Shown: piece after piece, positions 62,979-64,000 of the stretch | Layout of the letters: each line of letters begins with the position of its first letter | How positions within the stretch are numbered: the first letter of the stretch is position 1 | Origin: Skeletonema tropicum | Taxonomy: Eukaryota; Bacillariophyta; Thalassiosirophyceae; Thalassiosirales; Thalassiosiraceae | Direction: 5' to 3' | Assembly: GCA_037178625.1 (NCBI GenBank) | Contig: CM074136.1 | Span: 434,001-498,000, forward strand | DNA: 64,000 nucleotides | Position numbers and translations under genes: made by a program | Notes under the pieces: model-generated | Databases searched by the model: none | What the model saw: the letters and a program-made list of their open reading frames with translations, nothing else | Told to the model about the DNA's origin: nothing

Positions 62979-63882
62979 TAAACAAATTGCTTTTTTTTGG
63001 CATTTTGAGCTACAAATGACTCATCTTGCCAACGGGACTACTCATATTGCCAATCGTGACTACTCATAATTCCAAAGGCTACTACTAGCTTTATTCCACT
63101 GTATTAGCTCTTTTACCAAATTTGACCAATCTGGTTCTCCTACCTCAGACCACACCAACCTACATCCTTCTCTCGACACAACTCACCATGGCGCCGCTCA
63201 AATACCATTCGACACAACTTGCCATAGCACATCAAATTAATGATATCGTTGTATAAAATTCAGGTGGTATCTGCGCCACATCATCGCGCTAATATCCGCC
63301 AAATATCGTTCCTGTAACTACAATATTATTTTCCATATTATATAAGGAGCCTCGCTCGCTCATACATGTTGTTGCTTGCAATCCCCTTGCCCAAACCATG
63401 CTCGCAATCCCCCTCCCCCATCAAATCCGAACAAAAGCGGCACCTATCCCTGTAATCCTCATGATAATAAATACCACCCCGCCCAATATAATCTTTGCTA
63501 CTAATAATATACATAGATATCCCCCCCACAACATAACATGTAATTAAATCATGACATATCTGGTACATTTATTATTTATTGAGTTACTCCATAGAATTAT
63601 TATTATTACTAAATTCCTTTGATTATTATTCAGTTACCGTTATTGCTAATATATTAGTGCCGCCATTATGAACTTCTACTCCCTTGGAGTGTTACTATTT
63701 ACTATCACACAAATCGCTGCGCTCCAGATGTATTATTTCCATACACATGATTCGACGCTCCGCCACTCCATAGACGACGCCGCTAGCCCAGTAATTCCTC
63801 TACAAATCGCTTGCGCTATTTATTAGCTTCAATATAAGCCACCAACTGTTAAAATACTCCGGCTACTCGCCGAGGACGACCC
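62979..63882. other. Intergenic beyond the 5S array
   Basis: No gene recognised. Three imperfect units of about 22 bp with the core ACTCAT-TTGCCAA lie at 63016-63078, and a short direct repeat CGACACAACT-(C/G)CCAT is near 63175 and 63210. The rest is AT-rich. Confidence 0.4.
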
Positions 63883-64000
63883 ATGACATTGGTGGATAAA
63901 GAAGCATTTGATTCGCACAAAATAACTCTACAGAATATTACTGCAGAAGTCAATCCATGCAATATTATTATTCAAATCCTTCGAGAATCACGTCGGAAAT
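63883..64000 (+). CDS. Possible partial frame at window edge
   Basis: An ATG-started frame (MTLVDKEAFDSHKITLQNIT) stays open to the window end, 39 codons. It is too short to assign and is included only because it may be the start of a gene that continues outside. Confidence 0.2.
   Translation, partial: MTLVDKEAFDSHKITLQNITAEVNPCNIIIQILRESRRK

Overview
The window looks like nuclear DNA of a diatom, probably a centric one. This is inference from four things seen in the sequence: a plastid-type bipartite presequence with an AFAP motif, short GT-AG introns (76-137 bp), a class C GPCR-like receptor, and an LTR retrotransposon whose Gag-protease reads like the diatom CoDi branch of Ty1/copia. No organism name can be proven from the sequence alone.

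Layout. 1-8 kb: a hAT-like MITE (1664-1901), an EF-hand membrane protein with a plastid presequence (2052-3940), and a 5'-truncated non-LTR retroelement (4983-8354) that carries a tRNA-derived SINE (6784-7100). 8.7-28.6 kb: a family of ankyrin-type LPLHxAC-repeat proteins. One copy is broken (8726-10248), three are long open copies (14902-16464, 24838-26355, 27136-28632) and one is a fragment. Two of them form an inverted duplication with a spacer of about 14 kb. Between them lie a 2OG-Fe(II) oxygenase-like protein, a degraded BTB/SAM gene, a lactone-oxidase tail and a 1367-residue coiled-coil protein. 28.7-29.3 kb: two abutting MITEs, one hAT-like and one Tc1/mariner-like. 30-48.5 kb: a duplicated 5' fragment of an ABC gene, a class C GPCR-like protein with a long helical tail, a foldback element built of 11-bp repeats, a five-exon ABCC transporter, a two-exon Golgi-type glycosyltransferase with a decayed AP2-domain pseudogene at its 3' end, and an unknown 373-residue protein.

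49.3-53.3 kb is intergenic and holds a tandem array of hairpins with compensatory stem changes, a long perfect hairpin and an old relic of the 5S spacer. 53.3-63.0 kb is a tandem 5S rDNA array: seven 5S genes on the minus strand in 860-bp units. It is interrupted by a 3.9-kb LTR retrotransposon with apparently identical 498-bp LTRs, a 5-bp target duplication and one intact Gag-protease reading frame, but no room for integrase or reverse transcriptase. The last kilobase shows no recognisable gene.

No operon-like or pathway clustering is visible. The genes appear to be independent eukaryotic units, and the region is shaped mostly by duplication and by transposable elements. Assignments rest on motif recognition by eye; no database search was possible.
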